The notes: a model not told the origin generated them from the letters alone. 64,000 nucleotides of DNA from Gammaproteobacteria bacterium (GCA_028293725.1 JAQGOE010000070.1:1-64000); one strand, 5' to 3'. Counted from the stretch's first letter, positions 43,251 through 52,524 are shown. Numbers and translations are program-made.

Positions 43251-43264
43251 CCGGACTTGTCCGG
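43251..43264. repeat. 14-bp palindrome in the gap between MFS and GH genes
   Basis: CCGGAC-TT-GTCCGG is an inverted repeat, followed by a further GGCCGGACATTTTC copy of one arm. It lies in the 237-bp gap where no gene is seen and could be part of the terminator of the GH-family gene or an operator for the MFS gene. Confidence 0.35.
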
Positions 43265-43355
43265 TGGCCGGACATTTTCGGGCGTGCCCCTGACCCGGAG
43301 GCGAAATCCGCGAATTGCTGGCGAGGCTGGGCGTGAAGGCGTCGGACTGATGAAT

Positions 43356-44900
43356 TCAGCGCAGTGTCACGACTGCCACCGCGAAGGGTTCGAGTTCGAT
43401 AACGTGGCCGGTGAGCGTCTGTGGTCGCGCGGGGCCTTCGGCCGTCGACGTATCAACAGTCTCCACACGGCCGCGTTCCACATCGGTGGGCAACGTAAGC
43501 TCCACCGTTCGGTTGCGCTTGTTCACAAGAAGCAGCTTTCTCTCGCCCTTTGACGAGCGGTAAGCCTGGGCGGCAACCGCCGGCAACATGGACTCCATCG
43601 ACTCGACGTTGGCTGCTGAGTCGGTGAACACAGTGCTGAGGAGCGTGTCGCCGGGTCCGAAATTGTCCTTCACCAGCTTTAGCACCCAGTAGCGCGAGTT
43701 GGGTTTGCCATTCGTCCAGTCGACCATCGACACGTCCGGGAACTGAGTCGGGTAGCCGACGAGTTGGGATTCCCCGAGAACGTCGATTCCGAGGGCCGAC
43801 AGCCGCATGTAGAGGTAGGCGTAGGTCGCCCCGGAGAGATTCCAGTAGGCGGCCGGAATGGCCGCGGGAGTCGGGCTGGCTGTGTCCTTGGGCAGGATCG
43901 ACCCCAGCTCATCGAGCGTCGTGCGCGTGCCCGGCGCAAGGCGCTTGCGAATACGCTCGATAAATCTGACGGTAGCGACGAATTTATCCGCCTGCCAGAA
44001 GAAAGAATACTGCCACTGATCGAGGGACTCGGTCGGAGCCGGGATGGCGTAGAAGTGGTAGGAAACCATATCGAGCGGCGTACCCGCTCGATGGTTGCGC
44101 GGATTCAGGAAATACTCAAACATGTCGGCGTCCGGGTTCGCGAGGGCGAGGCCCACGAACCTGGTTCGTGGGCTGACTTTCCTGATGGCGGCAACGATTG
44201 CGTCATAGCGACGCGTATATTGCTCCGGGGTCGTCCGGTGCTCGAAATCAGGCTCGTTGAGCACTTCCCACCACGGGATGTCGTAGTGATATCCGGAGCG
44301 GTGATAGGCGCCGTTTTCATCTGCGAAACCCCCTTGGGTATACCAACTCACCACGCGGGCAAAATATTCTGCGGCCTGCGTGCCCGTGGGGTCGCCCAGC
44401 TCCGTACCCTGGCTGTAAGTCCAACTCACCCGATCCGGATCCGGCGGGTAGGTCACGGGACTGGCAGTCGCGAACATCCAGGCCGGGATGGTGCTGAAGT
44501 TGAAGATCACCGGATGTCCCTGCGTTGCGTGCAGAAAGTCCAGGGTCGGCGGATCGATGAGGGAGAAGTCCCAAGACGTCTTGCCGTCGCGAGGCGGCTC
44601 GAGCTCCGCGACAGCCAATCGCGGATAGGGAAACCAGGGCGCGAAGCGCACGTAGTCGGCCTGCAGATCCTGTAGAGCGGCGAAGGCCCGGTCGTGGATG
44701 GGCGACCCGGGGCGCAGCATGGGATTCACGACGACCTGCAGGGTGGGCACTGCCTTCGATACCGCGACGGTCTTCGACCAATCGACCGAGACCTGCATCG
44801 TGGGTATCGCCTGTGCGTGGCCGACGAAACTCCAGACACACAGTGCGCGTAGTAGTGCGCGACCGCAGATGATTTTGGTAACGTTGCGCATCTTTCGCAT
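43356..44900 (-). CDS. Secreted clan-A glycoside hydrolase (GH39-like)
   Basis: This protein of about 514 residues has a signal peptide (RALLRALCVWSFVGHAQA). The (beta/alpha)8 GH-A pattern is clear: the acid/base glutamate in WWEVLNEPD near residue 216, and the probable nucleophile glutamate in TLDELGSI near residue 333. A beta-sandwich tail follows. The order and spacing fit family GH39 (beta-xylosidase/alpha-L-iduronidase type). Starts at 44900 or 44891 are both possible; a GGGGGG tract precedes them. It is divergent from the HD-domain gene across a region with the TTAACA operator. It may release a sugar from a plant glycoside taken up by receptor 4. Confidence 0.82.
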   Translation of the reverse strand: MRKMRNVTKIICGRALLRALCVWSFVGHAQAIPTMQVSVDWSKTVAVSKAVPTLQVVVNPMLRPGSPIHDRAFAALQDLQADYVRFAPWFPYPRLAVAELEPPRDGKTSWDFSLIDPPTLDFLHATQGHPVIFNFSTIPAWMFATASPVTYPPDPDRVSWTYSQGTELGDPTGTQAAEYFARVVSWYTQGGFADENGAYHRSGYHYDIPWWEVLNEPDFEHRTTPEQYTRRYDAIVAAIRKVSPRTRFVGLALANPDADMFEYFLNPRNHRAGTPLDMVSYHFYAIPAPTESLDQWQYSFFWQADKFVATVRFIERIRKRLAPGTRTTLDELGSILPKDTASPTPAAIPAAYWNLSGATYAYLYMRLSALGIDVLGESQLVGYPTQFPDVSMVDWTNGKPNSRYWVLKLVKDNFGPGDTLLSTVFTDSAANVESMESMLPAVAAQAYRSSKGERKLLLVNKRNRTVELTLPTDVERGRVETVDTSTAEGPARPQTLTGHVIELEPFAVAVVTLR

Positions 44901-44978
44901 GCCCCCCTTGACGATCGGTATCGCGCCCGGCAACCGCCGGCCCTGCAGACATTCTATCCCTTCGTTGGTCGCGTGTCC

Positions 44979-44991
44979 TTAACACTGTTAA
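44979..44991. promoter_or_regulatory. TTAACA-type operator 1 (GH/HD divergent promoter)
   Basis: TTAACACTGTTAA is a perfect 13-bp inverted repeat in the 141-bp space between the GH-family gene and the HD-domain gene. The same element recurs before receptor 4 and tetR 2. Confidence 0.7.
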
Positions 44992-45041
44992 TCTCAGTGC
45001 CGTAGCCCCCCGCAAGTATCCCGGACCCACAGGAGTCAATC

Positions 45042-45806
45042 ATGCCGTCAGACGAAAACAGCCTGCCCCAACATTCGGAGGACCCGTCGGCCTTCCCGCA
45101 GCCAGGTCGCGAGAGGCTGATCCTGCCCCAACCTATCGCGTCACAAGGCACCGGAGTGGCCAACGTCGAGAAGGCAATGCTGCAGCAGTTGCGCCCGGCC
45201 ACCGTGTTTATGATGGGAGACAATCCGGCGCTGCCCCGCATGCCGAAAGCGCCGAAATTGCTGGACTTCTTCCGCCTGCGCTTTTCGGAAATCACCTTTC
45301 GGCACCTGCTGCAGAGCGCGAAAACCGCACTGGATGCCGGTCAGGAAGAAAAGGTCGTCATCGCATGTCTGTTGCACGACATTTCCAATGGTGCGCTCAT
45401 TCGCACCGATCACGGTTATTGGAGCGCGCAGCTGGTGGCGCCGTATGTGACTGAAGAAGTGGCATGGGCGGTCCAATACCACCAGGCGCTGCGTTACTTC
45501 GCCGATGAATCCGTTGGTTTCAAGTACCCGGATGCCTATGACCAATTCTTTGGCGCGGATTATGAGCCCCCGGAATACATCCGCTGCGCACACGCTGAGG
45601 CGCGTGCCCATCGCTGGTACGTGACCTCGCGGCTTATCACGATCTATGACGTGTACGCGTTTCAGGACAACTGGTCGGTCGATCCGGAAGAGTTCACCGA
45701 TGTGATCGGCCGCAATTTCCGCGAGCCGAGGGAGGGGCTCGGGTTCGATGGCTCGGCGTCGGCTCACATGTGGCGGACCATGATATGGCCGAATAATTTT
45801 CTTTGA
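45042..45806 (+). CDS. HD-domain protein, PhnZ/MIOX-like
   Basis: This 254-residue HD-superfamily protein has a first histidine in FRHLLQSA, the HD pair in ACLLHD, a histidine in TDHGYWSA and another in VQYHQALRYF. That order, and the YHxxxRYF ending, resemble the di-iron HD oxygenases PhnZ and TmpB rather than nucleotide phosphohydrolases. A conserved KYPDAYDQFFG segment follows. It is transcribed from the operator shared with the divergent GH gene and precedes receptor 4, so it may oxidise a polyol or a sugar-derived compound. A phosphohydrolase role is not excluded. Confidence 0.72.
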   Translation: MPSDENSLPQHSEDPSAFPQPGRERLILPQPIASQGTGVANVEKAMLQQLRPATVFMMGDNPALPRMPKAPKLLDFFRLRFSEITFRHLLQSAKTALDAGQEEKVVIACLLHDISNGALIRTDHGYWSAQLVAPYVTEEVAWAVQYHQALRYFADESVGFKYPDAYDQFFGADYEPPEYIRCAHAEARAHRWYVTSRLITIYDVYAFQDNWSVDPEEFTDVIGRNFREPREGLGFDGSASAHMWRTMIWPNNFL

Positions 45807-45849
45807 GCGGCCCGGCTCGCCGCGCAGGTGGCGCCCCTCGTAGTTGACT

Positions 45850-45884
45850 TTAACACTGTTAAGGAAGATCCTTAACAGCGTTAA
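45850..45884. promoter_or_regulatory. Tandem TTAACA-type operators 2 and 3 (receptor 4 promoter)
   Basis: TTAACACTGTTAA (45850-45862) and TTAACAGCGTTAA (45872-45884) lie with centres 22 bp apart, two turns of the helix, just before receptor 4. Such spacing would let two dimers bind on one face. Confidence 0.7.
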
Positions 45885-45906
45885 CTGACTTGGGTAAGGG
45901 GGCCAC

Positions 45907-48204
45907 ATGTCAATAAATAAGGTCAATCCATATTGGTCGCGCAGCTTGGGCGTCTGTGCCGCGGTCGCTGTGGGCGTCGGTACAGGAGGTTTTTCGAGCG
46001 AAGTCCGAGCGCAGGGTGCGTCGTCCGAGTCCGCGCCTGATTCGTCGGCGTTAGCCGAAATCGTCGTGACCGCGCAGTTCCGCGCCGAGGGCTTGCAATC
46101 AACGCCGATCGCCATCACAGCCGAAAACGCCGCAATGATGGAGGCGCGCAGCCAGACCAGTCTTCTCGACGTCGCGAGCACTGCGCCGAACGTGAACATA
46201 CGGCCCGCCACTTCCGCCCTGGGCAACGCCGCGTCTATTTTCATCCGCGGAGTTGGGCAGTACGACCCCAGCTTCGCGCTGGAACCGGGCGTCGGAATCT
46301 ATATCGACGACGTTTACTTTCCGACCATTTACGGCTCGGTGTTCGATCTCCTCGATCTCGACAGGGTCGAGATCCTGCGCGGCCCGCAAGGGACACTCGC
46401 CGGCAAGAATTCCATTGGCGGTGCCATCAAGCTCTACTCGAAGAAGCCCGACGGGGAGGGCGGTGGCTATATCGAGGCCGGCTACGGTGACTTCAACCAA
46501 ATCAACTTCCGCGGGGGCGCTGATTTCACGCTGATACCCGACCAGCTGTTCGTACGCATTGCGGGCGTCTACAAGCGGCGCGACGGTTACGAGACCCGGT
46601 TGGACTATGGTTGTTCGCATCCCGGGTCGAGCGTCACGCCTAACCCTATGCAGGAGAACTGCACACTCGGAACCGAAGGCGGTGAGGAGTTCGGCGGCGT
46701 GCGCGCGGCTGTGAGATGGACACCACCCAACAGCAAGCTCGAGGTCAACTTCACCGTTGACGACAGCGTCGACAACGGTGAGCCGGTACCGACCAAGCTG
46801 GTATATGCACTGCCAAGCACGGGACTTCAGCAGTACATCACGTCTGCCAAGTACGTTAACTATTCAACGTATTCGGATCCGAGCATCGGGTTTTCGGTTC
46901 CGCCGGTCAACCGCGTTGCGTCCGACGGCGAGTCGCTCAATATCGGCTACGCCTTCACCGACGACCTGTCGCTAACCTCGATTACCGCTTACCGTCACTA
47001 TGACGGCCGATCCGGTATCGATGGAGACGGTACTCCGCTGGGCGTGCAGAATATCTACGCGCCCGTCTCATTCCGGGAATTCACCGAAGAGGATCGAGTC
47101 AGCGGCAAGATGGCCCTGCTGGATTACACCGTGGGTGCGTTCTATTACCACGGCAACGGGTATTCGGGCGGCCGTGTAGATGCCTCGGGCGTTGACTTCC
47201 TCACCGGTGACACGGCAATCTCGCAGAGCATCTCGGGTTTCCTCCACACGGTGTTTCATGTGACGGATCAGTTCAGCGTCTCCGCCGGGCTGCGTTACAC
47301 CCACGAGACCAAGAAATATACGTTCAGCAGCCTGTCACCCTTCGACCCGGGACAGCCCGCGGCGTTGGTGGGCGCGATCAACGGCGACCGCGGCGACTAC
47401 TCCGGCTCTAAACCCGACTACCGTCTGAACGCACAGTATCAATGGACGCCCCAGTTCATGACTTACGCCACCTTCTCCACGGGCTTCAAGGGAGGCGGCG
47501 TCAATCCCCGGCCCTTCGTGCCCACCCAGGTGGTGCCTTTCGGTCCGGAATCGATCGACGCGTATGAAGTGGGGGCGAAGAGCGAGCTGTTCGATCGCAG
47601 CCTGCGGCTGAACGTGGCCGCGTTCTACAACGACTACAAGGATATTCAACTCACCATCACCAACGGTTACGGCGGCTTTCCCTTGTCTGCCCTGCCGCTG
47701 AATGCAGGCACCGCGCACGTCAAGGGAGTCGAGCTCGAAGCCGAGGCGCATCCGGTCGACGGCCTCGAGATGGATGTCGCCGCGAGCTATCTCGATTTCA
47801 AATACGTGTCACTCACGCCGGCGGCCGTCGTTTCGGGTATCGGCTACGGTATGAGCACCCCGTTCACGCCCAGCACGGAGCTCAATGCGGGTATCCAATA
47901 CGAGTTCGAGACCCACCTGCTCGTCGGTAGCTTCACACCGCGGCTGGATGCGAATTACCAGGGGCACTTCTACACGAATGCCGCAAACGGGCCTTACAAC
48001 TACACCCAGAGCCGCACGCTGGTTAACGGTCGGTTGACCTGGCGAGCGGACGCCGGCGGCTGGGAAGCCGCGCTCTCGGGAACCAACTTGCTGAACAAAT
48101 ACTACTACCTGAATACCTTCGACATCACTCCCGAATCGGGCATTGCGACGGCAACGCCTGCTCCTCCGCGGATGTGGATGGTATCGGTGAAGCACAAGTT
48201 CTGA
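45907..48204 (+). CDS. TonB-dependent outer-membrane receptor 4
   Basis: This 765-residue receptor has a signal peptide (cleavage near VRA-QGA), a TonB-box-like LAEIVVTAQFRAEG, a plug with VEILRGPQGTLAGKNSIGG and a barrel ending in VKHKF. It aligns by eye with receptor 1 over much of its length (SFALEPGVGIYIDDVYFPT against NFAFEPGVGIYVDDVYYPT), so the two are paralogues with probably related ligands. AAGGGGG precedes the ATG. Two operators stand in its promoter, and the SnoaL-like gene follows after 14 bp. Confidence 0.93.
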   Translation: MSINKVNPYWSRSLGVCAAVAVGVGTGGFSSEVRAQGASSESAPDSSALAEIVVTAQFRAEGLQSTPIAITAENAAMMEARSQTSLLDVASTAPNVNIRPATSALGNAASIFIRGVGQYDPSFALEPGVGIYIDDVYFPTIYGSVFDLLDLDRVEILRGPQGTLAGKNSIGGAIKLYSKKPDGEGGGYIEAGYGDFNQINFRGGADFTLIPDQLFVRIAGVYKRRDGYETRLDYGCSHPGSSVTPNPMQENCTLGTEGGEEFGGVRAAVRWTPPNSKLEVNFTVDDSVDNGEPVPTKLVYALPSTGLQQYITSAKYVNYSTYSDPSIGFSVPPVNRVASDGESLNIGYAFTDDLSLTSITAYRHYDGRSGIDGDGTPLGVQNIYAPVSFREFTEEDRVSGKMALLDYTVGAFYYHGNGYSGGRVDASGVDFLTGDTAISQSISGFLHTVFHVTDQFSVSAGLRYTHETKKYTFSSLSPFDPGQPAALVGAINGDRGDYSGSKPDYRLNAQYQWTPQFMTYATFSTGFKGGGVNPRPFVPTQVVPFGPESIDAYEVGAKSELFDRSLRLNVAAFYNDYKDIQLTITNGYGGFPLSALPLNAGTAHVKGVELEAEAHPVDGLEMDVAASYLDFKYVSLTPAAVVSGIGYGMSTPFTPSTELNAGIQYEFETHLLVGSFTPRLDANYQGHFYTNAANGPYNYTQSRTLVNGRLTWRADAGGWEAALSGTNLLNKYYYLNTFDITPESGIATATPAPPRMWMVSVKHKF

Positions 48205-48218
48205 AAAGGGGAAGCGCC

Positions 48219-48842
48219 ATGGCCGAATTCGATCCACAAACCCTGTACACGGAACTCCTGGCGTTGAAGCAGGAAGTTGCCCGGCTGCGCGACGAATCCG
48301 ACATCCGGCAACTGCAGTACCGCTACGGCTATTACGACGAATTCTTTCAGTGGGATCGTCTGATCGAGCTGTTTGCCGATGGTGACTGTTCCGTCGAGAT
48401 CGGCGCACGAGGGAAGTACATCGGCAAGGAGCACGTGGCGCGCTTCTACCGCGAGATCATCGGCAAGAACCGTACGCAGCTAGCGAAAAACCAAATTTAC
48501 AACCATCTGCAGCTACAGATGGTGATCACCGTCGCGCCGGACGGCCAGCAGGCAAAGGCGCGCTCGCGTGCGCTCATCCAGGGATCGCCGGGGACGGATT
48601 CCGGCGAGGCAGGTCATTCGATGGTGTGGGCGGAAGGAGTTTACGAGAACAGCTTTGTCAAACAAAACGGGATCTGGAGGATCCAGCACATGTACTGGGC
48701 ACCGACTTTCTACGCGACGGTGACCGGCATCGAGTCGATCAAGTTTGCCGGCGTGCCTGCCAGCGAGACGTTTCCTCCCGATGAGGCCGCGCGTTCTCCC
48801 GATCCGGTCGTCGGCCGTACCCTCGTTTCCTATCACTATTGA
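48219..48842 (+). CDS. SnoaL-like (NTF2-fold) protein
   Basis: This 207-residue NTF2-like protein has an N-terminal helix with DIRQLQYRYGYYDEFFQWDRLIELFADGDCSVEI, then GKEHVARFYREIIG, and the strand pattern GVYENSFVKQNGIWRIQHMYWAP. SnoaL-like proteins act as small isomerases, dehydratases or ligand-binding partners, and the fold is shared with small subunits of ring-hydroxylating oxygenases. It is probably co-transcribed with receptor 4. AAAGGGGAAG precedes the ATG at 48219. The reaction cannot be predicted. Confidence 0.8.
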   Translation: MAEFDPQTLYTELLALKQEVARLRDESDIRQLQYRYGYYDEFFQWDRLIELFADGDCSVEIGARGKYIGKEHVARFYREIIGKNRTQLAKNQIYNHLQLQMVITVAPDGQQAKARSRALIQGSPGTDSGEAGHSMVWAEGVYENSFVKQNGIWRIQHMYWAPTFYATVTGIESIKFAGVPASETFPPDEAARSPDPVVGRTLVSYHY

Positions 48843-48894
48843 GCGGTATCAGACGTGGACACGATCTCGAGGACCGTACAACTCGCCGCGCGCC

Positions 48895-49536
48895 TCAGGC
48901 GACCGCGCCTTTTTTGGCGCGTCGTGGGCGCGCAGGGCTGCCGCGCTTCGCGGTCTCCTCCTCAACCTCCGCCACGAAGCCCCGCACCATGGCGCGCAAG
49001 CCCGACTCGAAACTCTGCGCGAGATCGAGCATCTGCGCGAGGTGCTCGTGCATGGGTTGACTCTGCTCGTACACGACCCACCCCAACGTGTAGGCAATCA
49101 CGGATGATTGGTAGGAGAGGGCGCGCCGAACATCCAGCCCGGCGGCGATCAACGGAGCAGCCACCCTGTTGGCGTTTTCCTCGGGCGCCTCGATCGGGCG
49201 TGCGATGGCACATAGGCGCGCCGCATCTCGATGCAGCAACATGGCCTGGCGCAGTGCATGACCATAAGCGATGAGCCGCGCCGCCCAGGTCTTTTCCCTG
49301 GGTTCCGCCTTGGCGGCGACCTCGCCAAAGGTGGCGGCCATCATGCCGATCAACTCCGCCTTATTGCGCACGTGCCAGTACAGAGCGGGAGCCTGCACTC
49401 CGAGATGGCTCGCCAGCACCCTCAGACTGAGGCCGTCCAGGCCTTTCTCCCTCAGGACGGCAAAGGCCGCCTGGACGATGGTGGCCCGATCGAGTTTCGC
49501 GGTTTCGCGGGGGGGAGGCTTGCGTGCGCCTGACAA
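48895..49536 (-). CDS. TetR-family transcriptional regulator 2
   Basis: This regulator of about 213 residues has an HTH of the TetR(B)/TetR_C type (DRATIVQAAFAVLREKGLDGLSLRVLASHLGVQAPALYWHVRNKAELI, quoted only by position 20-68). A helical ligand domain and a basic C-terminal tail follow. No ATG is available in front of the HTH; a TTG at 49536 gives MSGARKPPP and lies 2 bp from the operator, so a leaderless or poorly spaced start is possible. It is divergent from the Rieske oxygenase gene. The operator between them matches those before the GH/HD genes and receptor 4, which makes this protein the likely regulator of all of them. Confidence 0.83.
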   Translation of the reverse strand: MSGARKPPPRETAKLDRATIVQAAFAVLREKGLDGLSLRVLASHLGVQAPALYWHVRNKAELIGMMAATFGEVAAKAEPREKTWAARLIAYGHALRQAMLLHRDAARLCAIARPIEAPEENANRVAAPLIAAGLDVRRALSYQSSVIAYTLGWVVYEQSQPMHEHLAQMLDLAQSFESGLRAMVRGFVAEVEEETAKRGSPARPRRAKKGAVA

Positions 49537-49537
49537 A

Positions 49538-49550
49538 TTAACACCGCTAA
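49538..49550. promoter_or_regulatory. TTAACA-type operator 4 (tetR 2/Rieske divergent region)
   Basis: TTAACACCGCTAA matches 12 of 13 positions of TTAACANCGTTAA-type sites when one substitution is allowed in the right arm. It is directly upstream of tetR 2 and 61 bp before the Rieske oxygenase start. It suggests autoregulation and control of the oxygenase operon. Confidence 0.6.
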
Positions 49551-49610
49551 GTGGAAACTGCCGATGATGAGTAATCAATGCCTGGTAAGCAAGATAGCAG
49601 GAATTCGCTG

Positions 49611-50669
49611 ATGTACGTCCGCAACTGCTGGTACGTGGCCGCCTGGGATTATGAGCTGGGCGGCGCAGCTCCCATGTCGCGACTGATCCTGAACGAGCAG
49701 ATCGTGCTTTATCGAACGGCGGCAGGCTTGCCTGTCGCGATGGAAGATCGCTGTTGTCATCGCTTCGCACCCCTCTCCAGGGGGCGGGTGGAAGGCGACG
49801 CCATACGATGCCTCTATCACGGCTTAAAATATGCCAGGGACGGGGCTTGCATCGAAGTCCCCGGGCAGACTGCCATCCCACCGGGTGCCCGGGTGAGGAC
49901 GTACCCCGTCCTCGAGAAGCACAATTGGCTCTGGGTCTGGATGGGAGATGCCGCCCTGGCCGATGCAAGCCTCATCCCGCCCGTGGTGGGGCTGGCCGAC
50001 CCCTATTGGACTCTGCGCTCCGGCCAGTTGGACTACCAGGCCAACTACCAACTCCTGAACGACAACCTGACCGATTTCACCCACCTGAGTTACCTGCACG
50101 TGAATTCCTTCGGCGCTCCCGAGGAGTTCGCGCTCACTCGCCCCAACATCGAGCGACTCGAGCGAGGCTTGAGGTTCTGGCGCTGGATTGACACGCCCAG
50201 CCGGCCGCCCCTGGAGGCCCAGGACCCGGCGGTGGCGCCGGAAGTCGATAGCTGGCAGACATACGACTACCTCGCCCCGGGGGTGTTGGTTATGCGCTCC
50301 GGCGTTTATCCGAAAGGCAGCGCCGCTCGTTTTCAGCGTAAACCGCCCGACTCGTCGATTGCGCCTCTGACCGAGCGCGTGACCTCCCAGGCCGTGACAC
50401 CGATGACGGACAAGACCACGCGTTATTTCTTCTCGGCCGGTACGCCGGTCGGCCCGGGATCGGAGGATCAGGCTGACCGCATGCTCAAAATCGCGGCAAT
50501 GGCCTTCGACGAAGACAAGCAGATGATCGAGGCGCAGCAGGCCGTTATCGACAGGGACCCCGGCCGCAAGGAGATGTTGATACCGGCAGACGCCGGCCCG
50601 GTGCAGATGCGCAGGGTGCTCGAGCGGCTGATTGCCGCCGAGCGGACGGCAGGCGAGGGCACGAGATGA
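49611..50669 (+). CDS. Rieske non-haem iron oxygenase (vanillate O-demethylase VanA-like)
   Basis: This 352-residue oxygenase component has a Rieske 2Fe-2S motif at C48-x-H50 and C67-x2-H70. The mononuclear iron site sits in NDNLTDFTHLSYLH with Asp and two His. The N-terminus MYVRNCWYVAAWDYEL and the length are typical of VanA and related aromatic O-demethylases. It is predicted to act in the cytoplasm on a methoxylated aromatic acid. No VanB-type reductase is in the window, so electrons must come from elsewhere. I start at 49611, which follows AGCAGGA. Its stop overlaps the next start (ATGA), so it is coupled to the quinohaemoprotein gene. Confidence 0.9.
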   Translation: MYVRNCWYVAAWDYELGGAAPMSRLILNEQIVLYRTAAGLPVAMEDRCCHRFAPLSRGRVEGDAIRCLYHGLKYARDGACIEVPGQTAIPPGARVRTYPVLEKHNWLWVWMGDAALADASLIPPVVGLADPYWTLRSGQLDYQANYQLLNDNLTDFTHLSYLHVNSFGAPEEFALTRPNIERLERGLRFWRWIDTPSRPPLEAQDPAVAPEVDSWQTYDYLAPGVLVMRSGVYPKGSAARFQRKPPDSSIAPLTERVTSQAVTPMTDKTTRYFFSAGTPVGPGSEDQADRMLKIAAMAFDEDKQMIEAQQAVIDRDPGRKEMLIPADAGPVQMRRVLERLIAAERTAGEGTR

Positions 50670-52522
50670 GTCGACGAGTCGTGCGTGCCTTGCTGGGTGC
50701 GCTGGTCACTGCCGTAGTGGTGGCCTCGCCCGTTGACGCTGCAGATCCGTCGGCCCCGGTAGCCATCGGGTTGCAGTGGCCCAACTACAATTTCAAGCTG
50801 AACGGACAACGGTTCTCGACGCTGAATCGGATCAACACCGGTAACGCCGCCCAGCTCGGCGAGGTCTGCCGCGTGCAGATCGACGGACCGACCTCGTTCA
50901 CCGCGGGGCTTATTGTCGTGGACGGTACGATCTACACGACCACGAGTACAGAGACTGTCGCTCTGGATGCGACGACGTGCGCCCTGCGATGGAAATTCAC
51001 CTACACACCTGATGAAACGGAACAGCCACCGTCCAATCGCGGCGTGGCGGTGTTGGATGGCCGAGTGTTTCGCGGAACCGCGGACGGCCGGCTGATCGCC
51101 CTCGATGCGGCAACGGGCAAGCTTTTATGGAAAGACGTGGTCGGTGACCCGCGACTCGGAGAATCGATCTCGGCGGCGCCGCTGGCGTGGCAGGGAATTG
51201 TTTACGAGGGTATTGCGGGCGGCGAGCTCGGAGTGAAGGGCCGCATGATGGCCTACGACGCCGCGACGGGACGCGAGCTCTGGCGCTTCGACACGATCCC
51301 GACCGGCACGCAGATCGGAGCCAACACCTGGAAGGACCCCGGGACCGCGAAGACGGGCGGTGGGGCCATCTGGGGTGCTTTCTCGCTGGATGTGACCACG
51401 GGCGAATTGTTCGTACCGGTCGGCAATCCCTGGCCCGCGGTGGCAGCGCCTTACCGGCCGGGAGCCAATCTATTTACCAGCTCGCTCGTAGTGTTAGACG
51501 CTCGCTCAGGCGCCTTGAAATGGTGGCATCAGCTGGTACCGCACGATGCGCGCGACCTGGATCTCGCCAGTGCTCCGGTGCTCTACCGGGACCGCAAAAT
51601 CCGCGATCTTGCCGCGTTCGCGGGTAAAGACGGTTATGTACAGGCCATAGACCGCGATACGCGCAAAGTCCTGTTTCACGTGCCGGTTACGACGATCGAG
51701 AATGAGGGCGTAGCGGCGACGGCCGCAGGCATTCACATTTGCCCTGGATTCGGCGGCGGAGTTGAATGGAACGGTCCGGCGCTGGACCCGCTGAACGACA
51801 CACTCGTCACGGGCTCAGTCGACTGGTGCATGACGGTCGCGACCGCGCCGGTCGAATACAAAGCCGGCGAGCACGAATTGGGGGGCACGATCAAGCCCGA
51901 CCCGAGTGCGAGTGGTTGGGTGGTCGCGATGGACAGCGAAACCGGCGCCGTACGCTGGCGCTTTCATGCGGAAAGGCCCGTCATCGCAGGGATTACGCCG
52001 ACAGCGGGCGGTGTGCTCTTCACGGGTGATACCGGCGGCAATTTCCTGGTACTCGATAGCAAGACCGGCGCGGTGCTGAAGCAATTCGCAACCGGCGGAG
52101 CCCTGGCCGGAGGAGTCGTGACCTACGAGATCGGTGGCACGCAGTATGTGGCCTTCGCCTCGGGCAACGTCTCGCGTGTCACCTTTGGCGAACTGGGTCT
52201 GCCTTCAGTGGTCATCATGGCGTTGGGCGCCGGGAAAGCGCGGCCGCTCGCTATGACCCAGCGGGGGGATGCCGTCGGAGCTGCGAATCCTGACCATGGA
52301 CACGCCCTCTACGCGCAGGTGTGCTCGACCTGTCACGGTACCGGAGGCAACCTCATCGAAGCTCATAATCTCGCGACATTGCGCGATCGACGCAGTCTCG
52401 AGTCCACGGTTGCTTTCATCAAGGCGCCCGTCGCTCCGATGCCAAAACTGTATCCGCTGACGCTCACCGAGCAGGATGTCGCGGATCTGGCGGCTTACCT
52501 GCAGCAAGGTGGTTGGAAATAA
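50666..52522 (+). CDS. PQQ-dependent quinohaemoprotein dehydrogenase with C-terminal cytochrome c
   Basis: This 618-residue periplasmic enzyme has a signal peptide (residues 1-25, cleavage at VDA-ADP). Propeller repeats include ETVALDATTCALRWKF, GRLIALDAATGKLLWKD, MMAYDAATGRELWRFDT and VVAMDSETGAVRWRFHA. The C-terminal haem domain has C553-S-T-C556-H557 and a methionine in VAPMPKLYPL. This is the classical domain order of quinohaemoprotein alcohol dehydrogenases, unlike the gene at 8007. It could oxidise an aromatic alcohol such as vanillyl alcohol, or aldehyde, ahead of the Rieske demethylase; this is inferred from operon position. Confidence 0.9.
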   Translation: MSRRVVRALLGALVTAVVVASPVDAADPSAPVAIGLQWPNYNFKLNGQRFSTLNRINTGNAAQLGEVCRVQIDGPTSFTAGLIVVDGTIYTTTSTETVALDATTCALRWKFTYTPDETEQPPSNRGVAVLDGRVFRGTADGRLIALDAATGKLLWKDVVGDPRLGESISAAPLAWQGIVYEGIAGGELGVKGRMMAYDAATGRELWRFDTIPTGTQIGANTWKDPGTAKTGGGAIWGAFSLDVTTGELFVPVGNPWPAVAAPYRPGANLFTSSLVVLDARSGALKWWHQLVPHDARDLDLASAPVLYRDRKIRDLAAFAGKDGYVQAIDRDTRKVLFHVPVTTIENEGVAATAAGIHICPGFGGGVEWNGPALDPLNDTLVTGSVDWCMTVATAPVEYKAGEHELGGTIKPDPSASGWVVAMDSETGAVRWRFHAERPVIAGITPTAGGVLFTGDTGGNFLVLDSKTGAVLKQFATGGALAGGVVTYEIGGTQYVAFASGNVSRVTFGELGLPSVVIMALGAGKARPLAMTQRGDAVGAANPDHGHALYAQVCSTCHGTGGNLIEAHNLATLRDRRSLESTVAFIKAPVAPMPKLYPLTLTEQDVADLAAYLQQGGWK

Positions 52523-52524
52523 CG

